This document shows, one piece after another, positions 18,601-29,223 of a DNA stretch of 64,000 bases; position 1 is the stretch's first letter, and each line of letters begins with the position of its first letter. Below the pieces are notes generated by a model. The model was not told the DNA's origin, did not search any database, and saw only the letters and a list, made by a program, of their open reading frames with translations. The position numbers and the translations under genes were made by a program. The stretch is from contig BQJD01000012.1 of assembly GCA_021604525.1 (NCBI GenBank), positions 1 through 64,000 on the forward strand, read 5' to 3'. This stretch comes from a marine bacterium B5-7 (GTDB taxonomy: Bacteria; Pseudomonadota; Gammaproteobacteria; Arenicellales; CAJQKF01).

Positions 18601-21600
18601 ACACACATCCGATCTGGATGATCTCGACTACAATTTATGCAACCTTACTTGCAACCCTGCTGACGACGCTGCCCGCATCGGCGTCCGGACCTTCTGATAA
18701 AACGCAAACGGTCGTCAGTTTTAATGGCAAGCCGTATCCGGTATCAAAGCTTAAGAAACGCATTGCGCGACAGAAGGGCCTCTCACTCGAAGTCGAGGCG
18801 CCGCCCATTCTGCGGGGAATGGTTTACACACCAATCGGTGAAGGTCCACATCCTGCGATTATCCTTGTGCATGACTGCCGGGGTATTCGTGACTATCAGC
18901 GCACCTGGGCAGAACGTCTTCAGGACTGGGGCTATCTGGTGTTGATGCTCGACAGTTTCACTGATCGAAACATCGAATCTACATGCAATGGTCTGGCAGA
19001 AGAGGAAAACAACCGGATTCGCGGTGGACGGGTGGCGGATATATTTGCCGCCCACGACTACCTTATCTCACGCAATGATGTGCAGCGCTTTCGTATCGGT
19101 TTGATGGGCTGGGATTACCACAGCGTACTTGGCGCGGTGGCGCGTGATGGCATACAGCAGTTGTACGAAACACGCTTCATGGGCGCAGTGGCTATCTATC
19201 CAAGCTGTAATTCCACCAGTGGAACGGATTTCGTCACACCGCTATTAGTCCTGGTTGGCGAGGATGACGACTGGGCTCCGGCTGATGAATGTCGGGTGAT
19301 GGAACAAAGCGCCGCTGTCGGTCCGGAGATGCTGAAGGTCGTTTACCTTGAAGATGCAGCACATGGATTTGATGACCCCGAAATGGGCAAGGGTCAGTAT
19401 TTTCCGTCCTTTAGAAATTACTTCAAAAGCCCCGCTAATGGCGTCACCATGGCATACAACGAAGCGGCTGATCATCATGCGCAATTAAAGATACGCCAGT
19501 TTTTGAATTTTGAAATAAAGCATCGACCAATCCCCATGACGCTGGACGATCTCCCGAATCAATACACCGCGGAGGAGATCAGACGAGCCACCTATATTCA
19601 GGCTCCGGAAGAATTTGGACCGAACATGCCGGGCAAGGGAGCATCACTGTTTGATCGGCTGTTCAGTAGCGGCAACGAAAATAATCGTCACTACAATGTA
19701 CCTTATCCTTTTAATAAACTGATCAACGTGCTCGAACGTTATACAGTGAAGGACACGGATTCCGATACGGGCTTGAGAGCCGTGCTAATACCCCAGGGCC
19801 GGTCATTGGTTCGCGATGCAGCCGCACCGGATTTTTTCAAGTATCCGCGAATCGTTGTCGCTGTCGATAGAGAGCCACCTGTGATAGATGGCCACTATGG
19901 GCCATGGCTTCGCGATCGCCTCTACATCGCCTACCAGGAGAAAGCGAAGGCGCTTGAGGTTATTAGCTACAACCCGACCCTGCAGCGTTTCGAGTTTCAG
20001 ATAGTCAAGGACTATGCCCCTGGAGCATCGCCGAAGGTCTTGTATGCAGATCGCTCCTTGTGCGTGAGTTGTCACCAGAATCATGCACCGATTTTTGCCA
20101 ATGCTCCATGGGACGAGACCAATTTTAACAGCCAGGTATTCTCGCGAATCAGCCAGGTGAGAGATGAATTCTATGGCTTGATTCCAGCGGTGCCGGTGGC
20201 GAGTTCGGCCAATGCTATTGATCGTTCATCCAACCGTGCCACTGTGTTGCCGATCCTTAACAGCATCTGGCGCGAGGCTTGCGGGATACCGCGTGACGGA
20301 CGCGAGGCGCTGACCTGTCGGGCGGCGATGGTTAAAGCGATGATTCAATATCGGTTAAGTAACAAGACCGGACTTGATCGTGCGGATACAAACCTGGTCA
20401 GGAATTTTTTCAATCTTGCGGCGACATCATGGCGGCAACGTTGGCCTGGGGGTATCGCGGTGATGCCGTCCAACATCACCGATAGAAATCCGTTTACCGA
20501 GAGTATGCAGGTATCGGCGCGTTTTGATCCACTCACGCCAAGATTACCCGAACACATCTGGTATGCCGACAATACCGGCGATCTCGAACGAGTGATCATG
20601 CTGCTGGCTGACCAGATCAACAGTCATGATATTGCGACTCTTGATGCTGCATTGCAGCCATCAATGCAAGGTGAGTCGTTTAAAAAATACGCCAGTGATT
20701 GCACTATAACCCGTGTGCGGCGTACACCGATCCGTTATCTTGGAGATATTGAATGCTTTGATCGTGAGCGCACGGAGCTGAATAATTTCAGTTTGCGCGG
20801 GACCCTTGATATTGATCTTGAAACGGAGACGGTATCGGGGCGGTTTTTCAGTATCGAGCGGGATGCCGAGTTCATTCTTTACGATCTTGAATTCGATTCA
20901 AGCGAAATTACACCAGGTGCACGCCGTGTGGCCACATTCAAGGTACGACATCGTCGAAGTGACCTCGCAGTTCGGGCGCCTTCGGGCAATAGTGTATTGC
21001 CATTTAAATTGACCATTGGAATCGACGATCTGAAAACATTGCCCGATACCTTTCGCGTCGACCTCGAATTTGCCATCGCCGATGACTTTAAAAAAGTTGA
21101 AGAAGTACTCGGAGATTTGCTGACCGCAGCTATTGGCGACACCAAAGTCAACATCAGTGACAATGCTGCCGATGATCGATTGAATTCCGGGAATATCAAT
21201 GCGGTTGCCAGACGCGAGCGTCTTTTCAGCTCGAGGCCATTCGTCGGCAATCGTTACATGGCACCGATTCTTGAATCTTTGGGCATCGATTCACCGGTTC
21301 GCGACTGCTGCGATAATCCGTTCGTCGGCCCACCGAAAGCAACCGTGGATTTAGCCATGCAAACCGGCCCGGTTGATATTGAAACAGCGTCGGCCAATGA
21401 GCTTATGCTGTCGGTGTGTGGTCGATGTCATCGCAGCGGTGAATCGTTTCCACCAAGCTTTCTTTCCGGCAACGCTGAGCAGATACGTCGCAATATCGCC
21501 ATCTGCGGCGAACGCATTGCCTATCGAATCAACATGTGGAATGTCGACGAAGGGGCCCGTCTGAAGACCCCCATGCCGCCACGCCTGTCACTGGTTGGTC

Positions 21601-21773
21601 CGACAAATCTCAGCCGTGAACAATGGCAACGCTCAGGGGCTATCGATAGGGTCAGCCGCTATGCGTTGGCCGACTCGGAATTACCAGGTGATATAGCCAG
21701 TCAGCTCGCGTATGTATTGTCATTACCCTACGATCGATTAGCCGAGTGTGATGGTACCCTGCTGCTGCACTGA
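18597..21773 (+). CDS. Secreted dienelactone-hydrolase-fold / dihaem cytochrome c fusion protein
   Basis: A 1058-residue exported protein. The signal peptide ends near ASA (29). Residues about 60-310 form a dienelactone-hydrolase fold (ILVHDCRG, GEDDDW with D224, AAHGFD with H256), related to the domain at the end of the preceding gene. The nucleophile position is D173 in MGWDYHS, so ordinary hydrolysis is unlikely. The remaining 740 residues are a family I cannot name. They have two c-type haem sites, CVSCH at 489-493 and CGRCH at 941-945. The GTG start overlaps the protease stop (GTGA), so production is coupled to it. A periplasmic redox or binding role is likely; the substrate is unknown. 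Confidence 0.8.
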   Translation: MNTHPIWMISTTIYATLLATLLTTLPASASGPSDKTQTVVSFNGKPYPVSKLKKRIARQKGLSLEVEAPPILRGMVYTPIGEGPHPAIILVHDCRGIRDYQRTWAERLQDWGYLVLMLDSFTDRNIESTCNGLAEEENNRIRGGRVADIFAAHDYLISRNDVQRFRIGLMGWDYHSVLGAVARDGIQQLYETRFMGAVAIYPSCNSTSGTDFVTPLLVLVGEDDDWAPADECRVMEQSAAVGPEMLKVVYLEDAAHGFDDPEMGKGQYFPSFRNYFKSPANGVTMAYNEAADHHAQLKIRQFLNFEIKHRPIPMTLDDLPNQYTAEEIRRATYIQAPEEFGPNMPGKGASLFDRLFSSGNENNRHYNVPYPFNKLINVLERYTVKDTDSDTGLRAVLIPQGRSLVRDAAAPDFFKYPRIVVAVDREPPVIDGHYGPWLRDRLYIAYQEKAKALEVISYNPTLQRFEFQIVKDYAPGASPKVLYADRSLCVSCHQNHAPIFANAPWDETNFNSQVFSRISQVRDEFYGLIPAVPVASSANAIDRSSNRATVLPILNSIWREACGIPRDGREALTCRAAMVKAMIQYRLSNKTGLDRADTNLVRNFFNLAATSWRQRWPGGIAVMPSNITDRNPFTESMQVSARFDPLTPRLPEHIWYADNTGDLERVIMLLADQINSHDIATLDAALQPSMQGESFKKYASDCTITRVRRTPIRYLGDIECFDRERTELNNFSLRGTLDIDLETETVSGRFFSIERDAEFILYDLEFDSSEITPGARRVATFKVRHRRSDLAVRAPSGNSVLPFKLTIGIDDLKTLPDTFRVDLEFAIADDFKKVEEVLGDLLTAAIGDTKVNISDNAADDRLNSGNINAVARRERLFSSRPFVGNRYMAPILESLGIDSPVRDCCDNPFVGPPKATVDLAMQTGPVDIETASANELMLSVCGRCHRSGESFPPSFLSGNAEQIRRNIAICGERIAYRINMWNVDEGARLKTPMPPRLSLVGPTNLSREQWQRSGAIDRVSRYALADSELPGDIASQLAYVLSLPYDRLAECDGTLLLH

Positions 21774-21814
21774 TTGAGTATCACCCGGACCAGTAGCCTG
21801 CCTGATCGTCTTGA

Positions 21815-24184
21815 TCAGTGTTCTTGACCGGCCAGATACAACCAGGTTTCAACCACCGTATCGGGATTCAGGGATACGCTCTCGATGCCCTCATCCATTA
21901 GCCAGCGTGCGAGATCGGGATGATCGGAGGGTCCCTGACCGCATATACCGATATACTTACCGGCCTTGCGGCATGCCGAGATTGCCATGGATAACAACAT
22001 CTTGACTGCCGGGTCGCGCTCATCGAACAGATGGGAGATGACGCCGGAATCGCGATCCAGCCCGAGGCTGAGTTGAGTCAGGTCGTTTGAACCGATGGAA
22101 AAACCATCAAAATATTCAAGGAAGGAATCCGCCAGCAAAGCATTGGACGGAATTTCACACATCATGATGATTTTCAGATCGTTTTCGCCGCGCACCAGGC
22201 CATTATCAGCTAACAGTTCGGTGACTTGCCGTGCTTCATCTACGGTGCGGACAAACGGCACCATAATCCACATGTTGGTCAGCCCCATCTCGTCGCGAAC
22301 ATATTTTAATGCCCGGCATTCGAGTTCGAAACATTCGCGAAATCCGCTATCGATATAACGAGATGCTCCCCTGAATCCGAGCATCGGGTTTTCTTCCGAT
22401 GGCTCGAATAACGGTCCGCCGATCATGTTGGCATATTCGTTGGATTTAAAATCCGACAGACGAATGATGACCGGTCGCGGTGCAAACGCCGCAGCTAAGG
22501 TAGCGATTCCCTCGGTCAATTTATTAATGTAAAAAGTTACCGGATCAGTGTAGCCCGCTGAAACCGAGTCGATGCTGGTGCGCACGTCTTCACTCATCTG
22601 GTCATAGTGCAGGGCTGCCTTGGGATGAATGCCGATGGTGTTGTTGATGATGAATTCGAGCCGCGCGAGTCCGATGCCGTAATTCGGTAGCCGGGAAAAA
22701 TCAAAAGCCCGCTCCGGATTACCCACATTAAGCATGATTTTGAACTCGATATCCGGCATGTTATCCAGGGAGATGCGCTTCAATTCGTAATCGAGATGGC
22801 CGGCGTATACAAACCCGGTGTCGCCTTCGCTGCACGATACCGTGACCTCATCACCGTCATTCACTGCTCTGGTCGCATTGCCGCAGCCAACCACAGCGGG
22901 TACACCCAGTTCACGGGCAATAATTGCCGCGTGACAGGTTCGCCCACCGCGATTGGTGACAATGGCGCTGGCGCGTTTCATTACCGGCTCCCAGTCCGGG
23001 TCGGTCATGTCGGTTACCAGGATATCGCCTTCCTTAACTCGAGATAAATGTTCGATATCCGGCACAATGCGCACAACCCCGCTACCGATCCGCTGACCGA
23101 TTGCACGCCCTTCACACAATACCTTGCCACGACTTTTTAATTCAAATCGCTCCAGCACCTGACCGTCTGAACGGCTTTGCACGGTCTCAGGCCGTGCCTG
23201 CAAGATGTACAGTTTGCCGGTGTTGCCGTCGCGTCCCCATTCGATATCCATCGGCCGTTGATAATGCTGTTCAATAGTCACGGCCATGCGCGCCAGGGCA
23301 ATGACATCCTCATCAGTCAATGAGAAATGCTGTCGTTCGTCCGTCGAAGTATCGACAATAGTTACCGGATTTTCTTCGTCAGCATTGGCATAGATCATCT
23401 TGATGAGCTTGGAGCCGAGGTTCCGCTTTAATATGGACGGCCTGTTTGCAGCCAACGCATCTTTATAAACATAAAACTCATCCGGGTTCACAGAGCCCTG
23501 AACCACGCATTCACCCAGACCGAAGGATGAGGTGATAAATACGGCACGGTCGAATCCGGATTCGGTATCCAGGGAAAACATGACACCACTGGATCCGATA
23601 TCGCTTCTAACCATGTACTGGATGCCGGCTGACAGGGCGACGTCTGCATGGCTGAATCCCTGGTGCACGCGATAGGAAATGGCGCGATCGTTAAATAGTG
23701 ACGCGAACACCTGTTTCACCGATGTCAGAATGTTATCGATGCCGCGAACGTTCAGGAAGGTTTCCTGCTGGCCGGCAAAAGAGGCCTCAGGCAGATCTTC
23801 GGCAGTGGCCGATGAGCGTACTGCAACGGCGGTATCAGCGTTGTCGCCGACGAGTTCATGCCAGGCGCTGGTGATATCGCTCTGCAGATCATCTGGCAAG
23901 GGTGTTTCCTCGACCCAGGCGCGTATCTTTTGTCCGGCGGTGGTGAGTGCGGTGACGTCGTCGACATCCAGGGAATCAAGAATCGAGTTAATTCTCGTAT
24001 CGAGGCCATTATGGGCAAGAAATCGCCGATAGGCGTCGGCGGTGGTCGCAAAACCATCCGGCACATCGATACCAGCGCCCTTTAAAGAGCTGATCATTTC
24101 CCCAAGTGAGGCATTTTTGCCGCCCACGACAGGCACATCGGACATGCCGAGTTCCTTGAACCAGATGAGGTTTTCATTCATCAA
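21815..24184 (-). CDS. ppsA: Phosphoenolpyruvate synthase
   Basis: A cytosolic gluconeogenic enzyme that converts pyruvate, ATP and water to phosphoenolpyruvate, AMP and phosphate. It has 789 residues in three domains: the N-terminal ATP-grasp domain starting with [12 protein letters not shown]-like sequence, the swivelling His domain with [12 protein letters not shown] near residue 420, and the C-terminal PEP/pyruvate barrel ending with [12 protein letters not shown]. The length is normal. It is divergent from its own regulator gene ppsR, a common pairing. It would also draw on pyruvate released by sulfolactate desulfonation. Confidence 0.97.
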   Translation of the reverse strand: MMNENLIWFKELGMSDVPVVGGKNASLGEMISSLKGAGIDVPDGFATTADAYRRFLAHNGLDTRINSILDSLDVDDVTALTTAGQKIRAWVEETPLPDDLQSDITSAWHELVGDNADTAVAVRSSATAEDLPEASFAGQQETFLNVRGIDNILTSVKQVFASLFNDRAISYRVHQGFSHADVALSAGIQYMVRSDIGSSGVMFSLDTESGFDRAVFITSSFGLGECVVQGSVNPDEFYVYKDALAANRPSILKRNLGSKLIKMIYANADEENPVTIVDTSTDERQHFSLTDEDVIALARMAVTIEQHYQRPMDIEWGRDGNTGKLYILQARPETVQSRSDGQVLERFELKSRGKVLCEGRAIGQRIGSGVVRIVPDIEHLSRVKEGDILVTDMTDPDWEPVMKRASAIVTNRGGRTCHAAIIARELGVPAVVGCGNATRAVNDGDEVTVSCSEGDTGFVYAGHLDYELKRISLDNMPDIEFKIMLNVGNPERAFDFSRLPNYGIGLARLEFIINNTIGIHPKAALHYDQMSEDVRTSIDSVSAGYTDPVTFYINKLTEGIATLAAAFAPRPVIIRLSDFKSNEYANMIGGPLFEPSEENPMLGFRGASRYIDSGFRECFELECRALKYVRDEMGLTNMWIMVPFVRTVDEARQVTELLADNGLVRGENDLKIIMMCEIPSNALLADSFLEYFDGFSIGSNDLTQLSLGLDRDSGVISHLFDERDPAVKMLLSMAISACRKAGKYIGICGQGPSDHPDLARWLMDEGIESVSLNPDTVVETWLYLAGQEH

Positions 24185-24278
24185 TAAGTACCAGTTTTAA
24201 AGATTAATCAGGTAGGTGGCTGCTAGAATACGCGCTCGCAGCCCACTGGCTGCGCAGTACGTATCCATAGGACAAGCG

Positions 24279-25100
24279 ATGAGTAATCGACCCGTATTCG
24301 TAGTATCAGACCGAACCGGAATCACCGCGGAAATGATGAGCCACAGTTTGCTCACCCAGTTTCCCAACGTGAAGTTCGACGTAACGACCCTGCCTTTCGT
24401 GGACACGGATGATAAAGTCAGTGAGGTCATAAAACAAATCAACGATGCAGGCGAACATACGGGCGTTCGACCGCTGATTTTTCTTACCTTTGTCGATGAC
24501 GCACATCGGGCCAGATTACTTGACTGCGGCGGGGTGTCTTTTGATCTGTTTGGAACGTTTCTCGATCCTCTCGAACAGGAGCTCGACCACAAGTCTTCCC
24601 ACAGTATCGGTGTATCCCACGGTATCGTCGACCCGGTCAAATATACCAACCGGATTGGTGCGGTGAATTATGCGGTACATTGTGATGATGGCCTCAACGT
24701 GCGCGATTATCCTTCAGCGGACGTCATTCTGGTGGGCGTGTCGCGTGCAGGTAAAACACCGGTCAGCCTGTATCTGGCTATGCAGTTCGGGGTGCACTGT
24801 GCCAATTACCCGCTGACAGATCATGATCTTGAACGGAGTAATCTGCCGCCAGCACTTGAGGATTATCGTGACCGTTTGTTCGGCTTGACCATTCGACCGG
24901 AACGCCTCCAGCAGATTCGCCAGGAGCGTCGCAACAGCTCGCGTTACGCAAGTATTCAGCAATGCCGCTACGAGTTGTCCCAAGCCGAGCAATTATATTT
25001 ACGCTACCGGATACCATCTGCCGATACCACCTCGCTGTCCATTGAGGAAATCGCCACTGGAATTATTCAAAAGCTTCGCCTTAAAAGAGATATTTATTAA
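24279..25100 (+). CDS. ppsR: Phosphoenolpyruvate synthase regulatory protein (bifunctional kinase/phosphorylase)
   Basis: A DUF299-family enzyme that inactivates PpsA by ADP-dependent phosphorylation of an active-site Thr and reverses it by phosphorolysis. It has 273 residues from ATG 24279. The start [18 protein letters not shown] is characteristic, and the P-loop-like [15 protein letters not shown] lies in the middle. The frame is open to 24216, but that extension is not family-like. Its TAA stop overlaps the rimO ATG (TAATG). It is divergent from ppsA. Confidence 0.95.
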   Translation: MSNRPVFVVSDRTGITAEMMSHSLLTQFPNVKFDVTTLPFVDTDDKVSEVIKQINDAGEHTGVRPLIFLTFVDDAHRARLLDCGGVSFDLFGTFLDPLEQELDHKSSHSIGVSHGIVDPVKYTNRIGAVNYAVHCDDGLNVRDYPSADVILVGVSRAGKTPVSLYLAMQFGVHCANYPLTDHDLERSNLPPALEDYRDRLFGLTIRPERLQQIRQERRNSSRYASIQQCRYELSQAEQLYLRYRIPSADTTSLSIEEIATGIIQKLRLKRDIY

Positions 25101-26425
25101 TGAGTGCAGACAATCCTGCCGTCGGTTTTGTCAGTCTCGGCTGCCCCAAGGCTCTCGTCGATTCAGAACGAATTCTCACTCGCCTTAGGGCCGAGGGTTA
25201 TGAAATCAGCCCGAGTTACGAGAATTCCGATGTGGTGGTGGTCAACACCTGCGGGTTTATCGAATCCGCCGTCGCTGAATCTCTCGAGGCCATAGACGAA
25301 GCCATGACCGAAAACGGACGGGTGGTGGTCACCGGCTGCCTGGGTGCACGTGCCAACGAAATCCGTGATCGATTCCCCGGCGTATTGTCGATTTCCGGTC
25401 CCCAGGCCTATGACACGGTAATGGACGCCATTCACGCCGCCTCGCCGCCACCTCACGATCCGTTTGTCAGTCTTATTCCGCCAGGTGGTATCAAACTGAC
25501 GCCACGGCACTATGCGTATATCAAGATTGCTGAAGGCTGTAATCATAAATGCAGTTTTTGCATCATCCCGAGTATGCGCGGACCGTTATCCTCGCGCCCG
25601 GTGAATGAAGTCATCCGCGAAGCGGAAAAACTGGTTGAAGCGGGTGTGCGCGAACTGTTGATTGTTTCCCAGGATACCAGTGCCTATGGTGTGGATCTTC
25701 GCTATCGCGCCTTCGAGCACAACGGTCGACAGGTTGAAACCCGCTTGACCGCTCTCGCCAAGGAGCTTGGTGAACTGGATGTGTGGGTACGCTTTCACTA
25801 TATCTACCCATATCCGAATGTCGATAACCTGATTCCGCTGATGGCCGAAGAACGTATCCTGCCGTATCTGGATACGCCACTACAGCATGCCGAACCGCGT
25901 ATATTGAAATCCATGCGCCGACCGGCCAACGCCGAAAACACCCTGGAGCGCATTCGACGCTGGCGTGAAATCTGCCCCGTGATTGCCCTTCGAAGCAGTT
26001 TTATTGTTGGTTTTCCAGGAGAGACGGAGCAAGATTTCAATGTGTTGCTCGAATTTCTTGAAGAAGCGAAACTCGATCGGGTTGGCTGTTTCGAGTACTC
26101 ACCCGTTGAAGGCGCCAGTGCCAACCAATTACCGGATGCCGTTGCCGAGTCGGTTCGAACCGAACGTTATGAACGCCTGATGGAACTGCAAACGCAAATC
26201 TCAAGCGACCGACTGCGTAACCGTATCGGCCGAATCGAGCAGGTACTGGTGGACGAGATTGTTGCCCGCGATACCATTGTTGCGCGCAGCTATGCGGATG
26301 CGCCTGAAATCGACGGCAAGGTGTATATGGACTTTGTTGAGGGCATTGAGCCTGGGGATATGGTCGAGGTGGAGATCGTCGGCTCGGACGATCATGACCT
26401 GGTGGCAATGCCGGTCACGCAGTAA
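25100..26425 (+). CDS. rimO: Ribosomal protein uS12 methylthiotransferase RimO
   Basis: A radical-SAM enzyme that adds a methylthio group to an Asp of ribosomal protein S12. It has 441 residues. The N-terminal UPF0004 domain has its three cluster cysteines C15, C51 and C80. The radical-SAM motif is C147, C151, C154 in [15 protein letters not shown] domain occupies the last 65 residues. It is joined to ppsR by a one-base overlap, suggesting cotranscription even though the functions are unrelated. Confidence 0.97.
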   Translation: MSADNPAVGFVSLGCPKALVDSERILTRLRAEGYEISPSYENSDVVVVNTCGFIESAVAESLEAIDEAMTENGRVVVTGCLGARANEIRDRFPGVLSISGPQAYDTVMDAIHAASPPPHDPFVSLIPPGGIKLTPRHYAYIKIAEGCNHKCSFCIIPSMRGPLSSRPVNEVIREAEKLVEAGVRELLIVSQDTSAYGVDLRYRAFEHNGRQVETRLTALAKELGELDVWVRFHYIYPYPNVDNLIPLMAEERILPYLDTPLQHAEPRILKSMRRPANAENTLERIRRWREICPVIALRSSFIVGFPGETEQDFNVLLEFLEEAKLDRVGCFEYSPVEGASANQLPDAVAESVRTERYERLMELQTQISSDRLRNRIGRIEQVLVDEIVARDTIVARSYADAPEIDGKVYMDFVEGIEPGDMVEVEIVGSDDHDLVAMPVTQ

Positions 26426-26470
26426 TGATTAAAGGATAAATTCTTCGAGATATGGTTTTGGATTTAGTAT

Positions 26471-26758
26471 CTAGGCCATCATTCGTTTGAGCTTTTCGCA
26501 TAGTACAACGCCCGATTCACGTGAATTCGCGGATACGTGGTTGCGGCGATTTTCAAATACCTTGCCGAGATCGCTGGCACAATGTCGTGGCACAAGAGCC
26601 AGAGGCGGGTTGGAGGGCTTGCTCGATTCGATTCTGCTACCGGGTTTTTCCCTGATTGTATTCTCAGCCGTTGGAATACTGACTGAATCGGCTGTTGCCA
26701 TGGGTGCGCGTGTTATCGCGGATGACGTGTGATAAAACTTTTTTTGCACTTCTTTCAT
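26471..26758 (-). CDS. Hypothetical small protein
   Basis: A possible 95-residue, basic, Ser-rich protein beginning MKEVQKKFYHTS. GGAG lies about nine bases before the ATG at 26758; the frame is also open to an ATG at 26782. I recognise no family and see no membrane segment or signal peptide. An 81-residue frame on the opposite strand (26487-26732) competes for the same DNA. It sits alone between rimO and prfC, so it may be non-coding. Confidence 0.3.
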   Translation of the reverse strand: MKEVQKKFYHTSSAITRAPMATADSVSIPTAENTIREKPGSRIESSKPSNPPLALVPRHCASDLGKVFENRRNHVSANSRESGVVLCEKLKRMMA

Positions 26759-26950
26759 TAAACGGCGCTCCGTTTGGCGCATGAAGCTTTTGCGGTCGGC
26801 ACACCCCCACGGCTGGCCAAACCTGTGTTAGTGATCAAAGTGTAACGATGTTTGCCCGCATAACGAACATCTAACGGTCAAATACCACGAAATTGCCACA
26901 TCTTGCCCATCGGTTGTCCCGGGGTCCTCGTGTCGAGCCTTTCAAGCCGC

Positions 26951-26956
26951 TATAAT
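26951..26956 (+). promoter_or_regulatory. Possible -10 element upstream of prfC
   Basis: A perfect TATAAT at 26951-26956 lies 110 bases before the prfC start, in an intergenic stretch of about 280 bases. No convincing -35 hexamer stands 16-18 bases upstream, so this is only a candidate. The rest of the stretch shows no gene or RNA that I can recognise. Confidence 0.3.
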
Positions 26957-27065
26957 CCGCGCCCCCGAGCCCCGGGAAACCCGTTGTATTGGAATCCGGT
27001 GGGCGAATATTCAATACACCGGGCAGTGTGATAACCAACCAGCCTGTTCAATTTTTGCCTAACGT

Positions 27066-28646
27066 ATGTCATTTAATCGAGACGCCATTCAATCCCGCCG
27101 CACATTTGCGATCATCTCCCATCCCGATGCGGGTAAAACAACGCTGACCGAGCGACTACTTCAGTATGGCGGTGCTATTCAGCTTGCCGGCACCGTAAAG
27201 GCGCGCAAGAGCGGGCGCTATGCCACATCGGATTGGATGGAGCTTGAAAAACAGCGTGGTATTTCGGTGACCTCCTCGGTCATGCAGTTTCCTTACAAGG
27301 GCAGGGTTTTCAACCTGCTGGATACGCCCGGCCATGCCGACTTTTCCGAGGATACCTATCGCACCCTGACCGCGGTTGATTCGGCGTTGATGGTGATCGA
27401 TGTCGCCAAGGGCGTCGAGGAACGAACCATCAAGCTAATGGAAGTCTGTCGACTTCGCGATACGCCGATCATGACCTTTATCAACAAGCTCGACAGGGAA
27501 GGTCGAGAGCCGGTGGAATTGCTTGACGAAGTGGAAGACGTTCTTGGTATCGAATGCGCGCCCATGACCTGGCCTATCGGCATGGGCAAGGCGTTTCGAG
27601 GTGTTTACAGATTGTTTGACGATACCGCTTGCCTGTACGCGGAACGCAATCGTGATCTCAAGGAAGATCTTGTCATACATGGTCTTGCCAGCACGCAGCT
27701 CGATGAACGGCTTGGCGAGCATGACGCGGCTGCCTTGCGTGATGAGATCGAACTGGTGCGCGGCGCAAGTCACACGTTTGATGTCGATGCGTATCTGCGC
27801 GGTGAACAGACCCCTGTTTATTTCGGCTCAGCATTGAACCGACTTGGGACAGATGAGCTTATGGACGGTTTTGCAACCCATGCACCGTCGCCATTATCGA
27901 GAGAGACGGAAACACGCGCCGTGAAACCGTTGGAAGATTCCTTCACGGGCTTTGTATTCAAGATCCAGGCCAACATGGACCCGGCGCATCATGATCGTGT
28001 GGCGTTCCTGCGAATCACCTCAGGGCGCTTTAATAAGGGCATGAAGCTCAAACATGTTCGTGTCAACAAGTCCATGGTCATACACAATGCCATACAGTTT
28101 ATGGCGGCTAAAAGAGAAAGTGCGGAAGATGCCTGCGCCGGCGATATTCTTGGTCTTCACAATCACGGCACTATACGTATCGGTGATACGTTTACCGAAG
28201 GTGAAACGTTGAAATTTCTCGGCGTACCGAATTTCGCGCCGGAATTATTCAGACGAGTTCGTCTGAAGGATCCGTTACGCGCAAAGGCACTCAACAAAGG
28301 GCTGGTGCAACTCAGTGAAGAAGGCGCTACCCAGGTGTTCAAGCCGATGCTTGGTAACGATCTGGTACTGGGTGCTGTTGGAATTCTTCAGTTTGATGTA
28401 GTCGCTCATCGTCTTCAGCATGAATACGGGGTTGAATGCGCTTTTGAAGGTGTGCAAGTGGCTACCGCGCGCTGGGTAGGGTGCGAAGATTCGGTCAAGC
28501 TGGAAGAGTTTGAGCACAAGAACCAGATCAACCTGTCAGTTGATGGCTCCGGCGCGCTGGCCTATCTTGCTCCTAATCTGGCGAACCTGAGACTCACCGA
28601 GGAACGCTGGCCCGGCATTACGTTCCGGGCTACCCGCGAACACTAG
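27066..28646 (+). CDS. prfC: Peptide chain release factor 3
   Basis: A translational GTPase of 526 residues that recycles RF1 and RF2 after termination. The G-domain motifs are SHPDAGKTT (19-27), the Thr-containing switch region, LDTPGHADF and NKLDREG. The protein ends FRATREH, the natural C-terminus of RF3. The TAG stop is directly followed by a dispersed repeat, and the terminal bases of the repeat coincide with the stop. It appears to be a single-gene unit. Confidence 0.97.
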   Translation: MSFNRDAIQSRRTFAIISHPDAGKTTLTERLLQYGGAIQLAGTVKARKSGRYATSDWMELEKQRGISVTSSVMQFPYKGRVFNLLDTPGHADFSEDTYRTLTAVDSALMVIDVAKGVEERTIKLMEVCRLRDTPIMTFINKLDREGREPVELLDEVEDVLGIECAPMTWPIGMGKAFRGVYRLFDDTACLYAERNRDLKEDLVIHGLASTQLDERLGEHDAAALRDEIELVRGASHTFDVDAYLRGEQTPVYFGSALNRLGTDELMDGFATHAPSPLSRETETRAVKPLEDSFTGFVFKIQANMDPAHHDRVAFLRITSGRFNKGMKLKHVRVNKSMVIHNAIQFMAAKRESAEDACAGDILGLHNHGTIRIGDTFTEGETLKFLGVPNFAPELFRRVRLKDPLRAKALNKGLVQLSEEGATQVFKPMLGNDLVLGAVGILQFDVVAHRLQHEYGVECAFEGVQVATARWVGCEDSVKLEEFEHKNQINLSVDGSGALAYLAPNLANLRLTEERWPGITFRATREH

Positions 28647-28776
28647 GACCTGTCTCAAGATAGCTGCAACTCACCAGCACGGTGTTTAATGTTCGCTCAA
28701 ATGCTTATTTGCTCATGTAACCTGCGCGCTTTCTATCCCATTGTCCTTGTCGCCGTCGCTCATTTTGAGACAGGTT
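28647..28776 (+). repeat. MITE-like dispersed repeat, copy 2
   Basis: About 130 bases with clear terminal inverted repeats. The left end is GACCTGTCTCAAGAT and the right end is the inverse of GAACCTGTCTCAAAAT. The interior is similar throughout to copy 1 after dnaQ, in the same orientation relative to the upstream gene. It contains no coding frame. It could act as a transcription end or mRNA 3' structure for prfC as well as being a relic of mobility. Confidence 0.75.
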
Positions 28777-28819
28777 CTAATCTAACGCGCATAGCGTTGT
28801 GGTTCTGAGTCGCAACGTA

Positions 28820-29128
28820 TTATCGCTCGTGTGGCGGAATTGATTTGATCGGCTCGGCAAATGCAGCATGCGCCGGTTGTGCAACTGACCTGTGTTTTAC
28901 AGTTGTCGATGCCGGATGCTTGCCGAGAGAATTATCGCTCTTCAAATTGTGATGCGGCCTGATAGGGCGATAACAAAAACCACCGCCACAGTTAGGACAC
29001 ACATTGCTTAATATCTCGTTGACGCAATGCTCGCAAAAGGTACATTCAAAACTGCATATCATCGCTTCCGTAGAAGAGGGCGGCAGTGCCTTGTTGCAAT
29101 GCTCACAGGTGGGTCGTAATTCAAGCAT
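28820..29128 (-). CDS. DUF1272 zinc-ribbon-like protein
   Basis: A 102-residue protein whose first 60 residues match the DUF1272 family: MLELRPTCEHCNKALPPSS, then SFECTFCEHC and CPNCGGGF. Eight cysteines in CxxC-like pairs suggest two zinc sites. The tail after about 60 is basic, His-rich and variable. The function of the family is unknown to me. It is the first gene of a small accessory patch and points away from prfC. Confidence 0.85.
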   Translation of the reverse strand: MLELRPTCEHCNKALPPSSTEAMICSFECTFCEHCVNEILSNVCPNCGGGFCYRPIRPHHNLKSDNSLGKHPASTTVKHRSVAQPAHAAFAEPIKSIPPHER

Positions 29129-29223
29129 GATTCAATTCACTATTCTTTAATCCCGGTCTTTCCGCTTTCGGCTCGATGATGTTGTAATGTCGCATGTAAA
29201 TGGAGTCAGGTCCTGGCAACTAT

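Noticed and set aside
21801-21817. CTGATC...GATCAG hairpin between the cytochrome fusion and ppsA as a terminator
   Set aside because: It has a six-base stem without a T-tract on either side and partly overlaps the ppsA 3' end.
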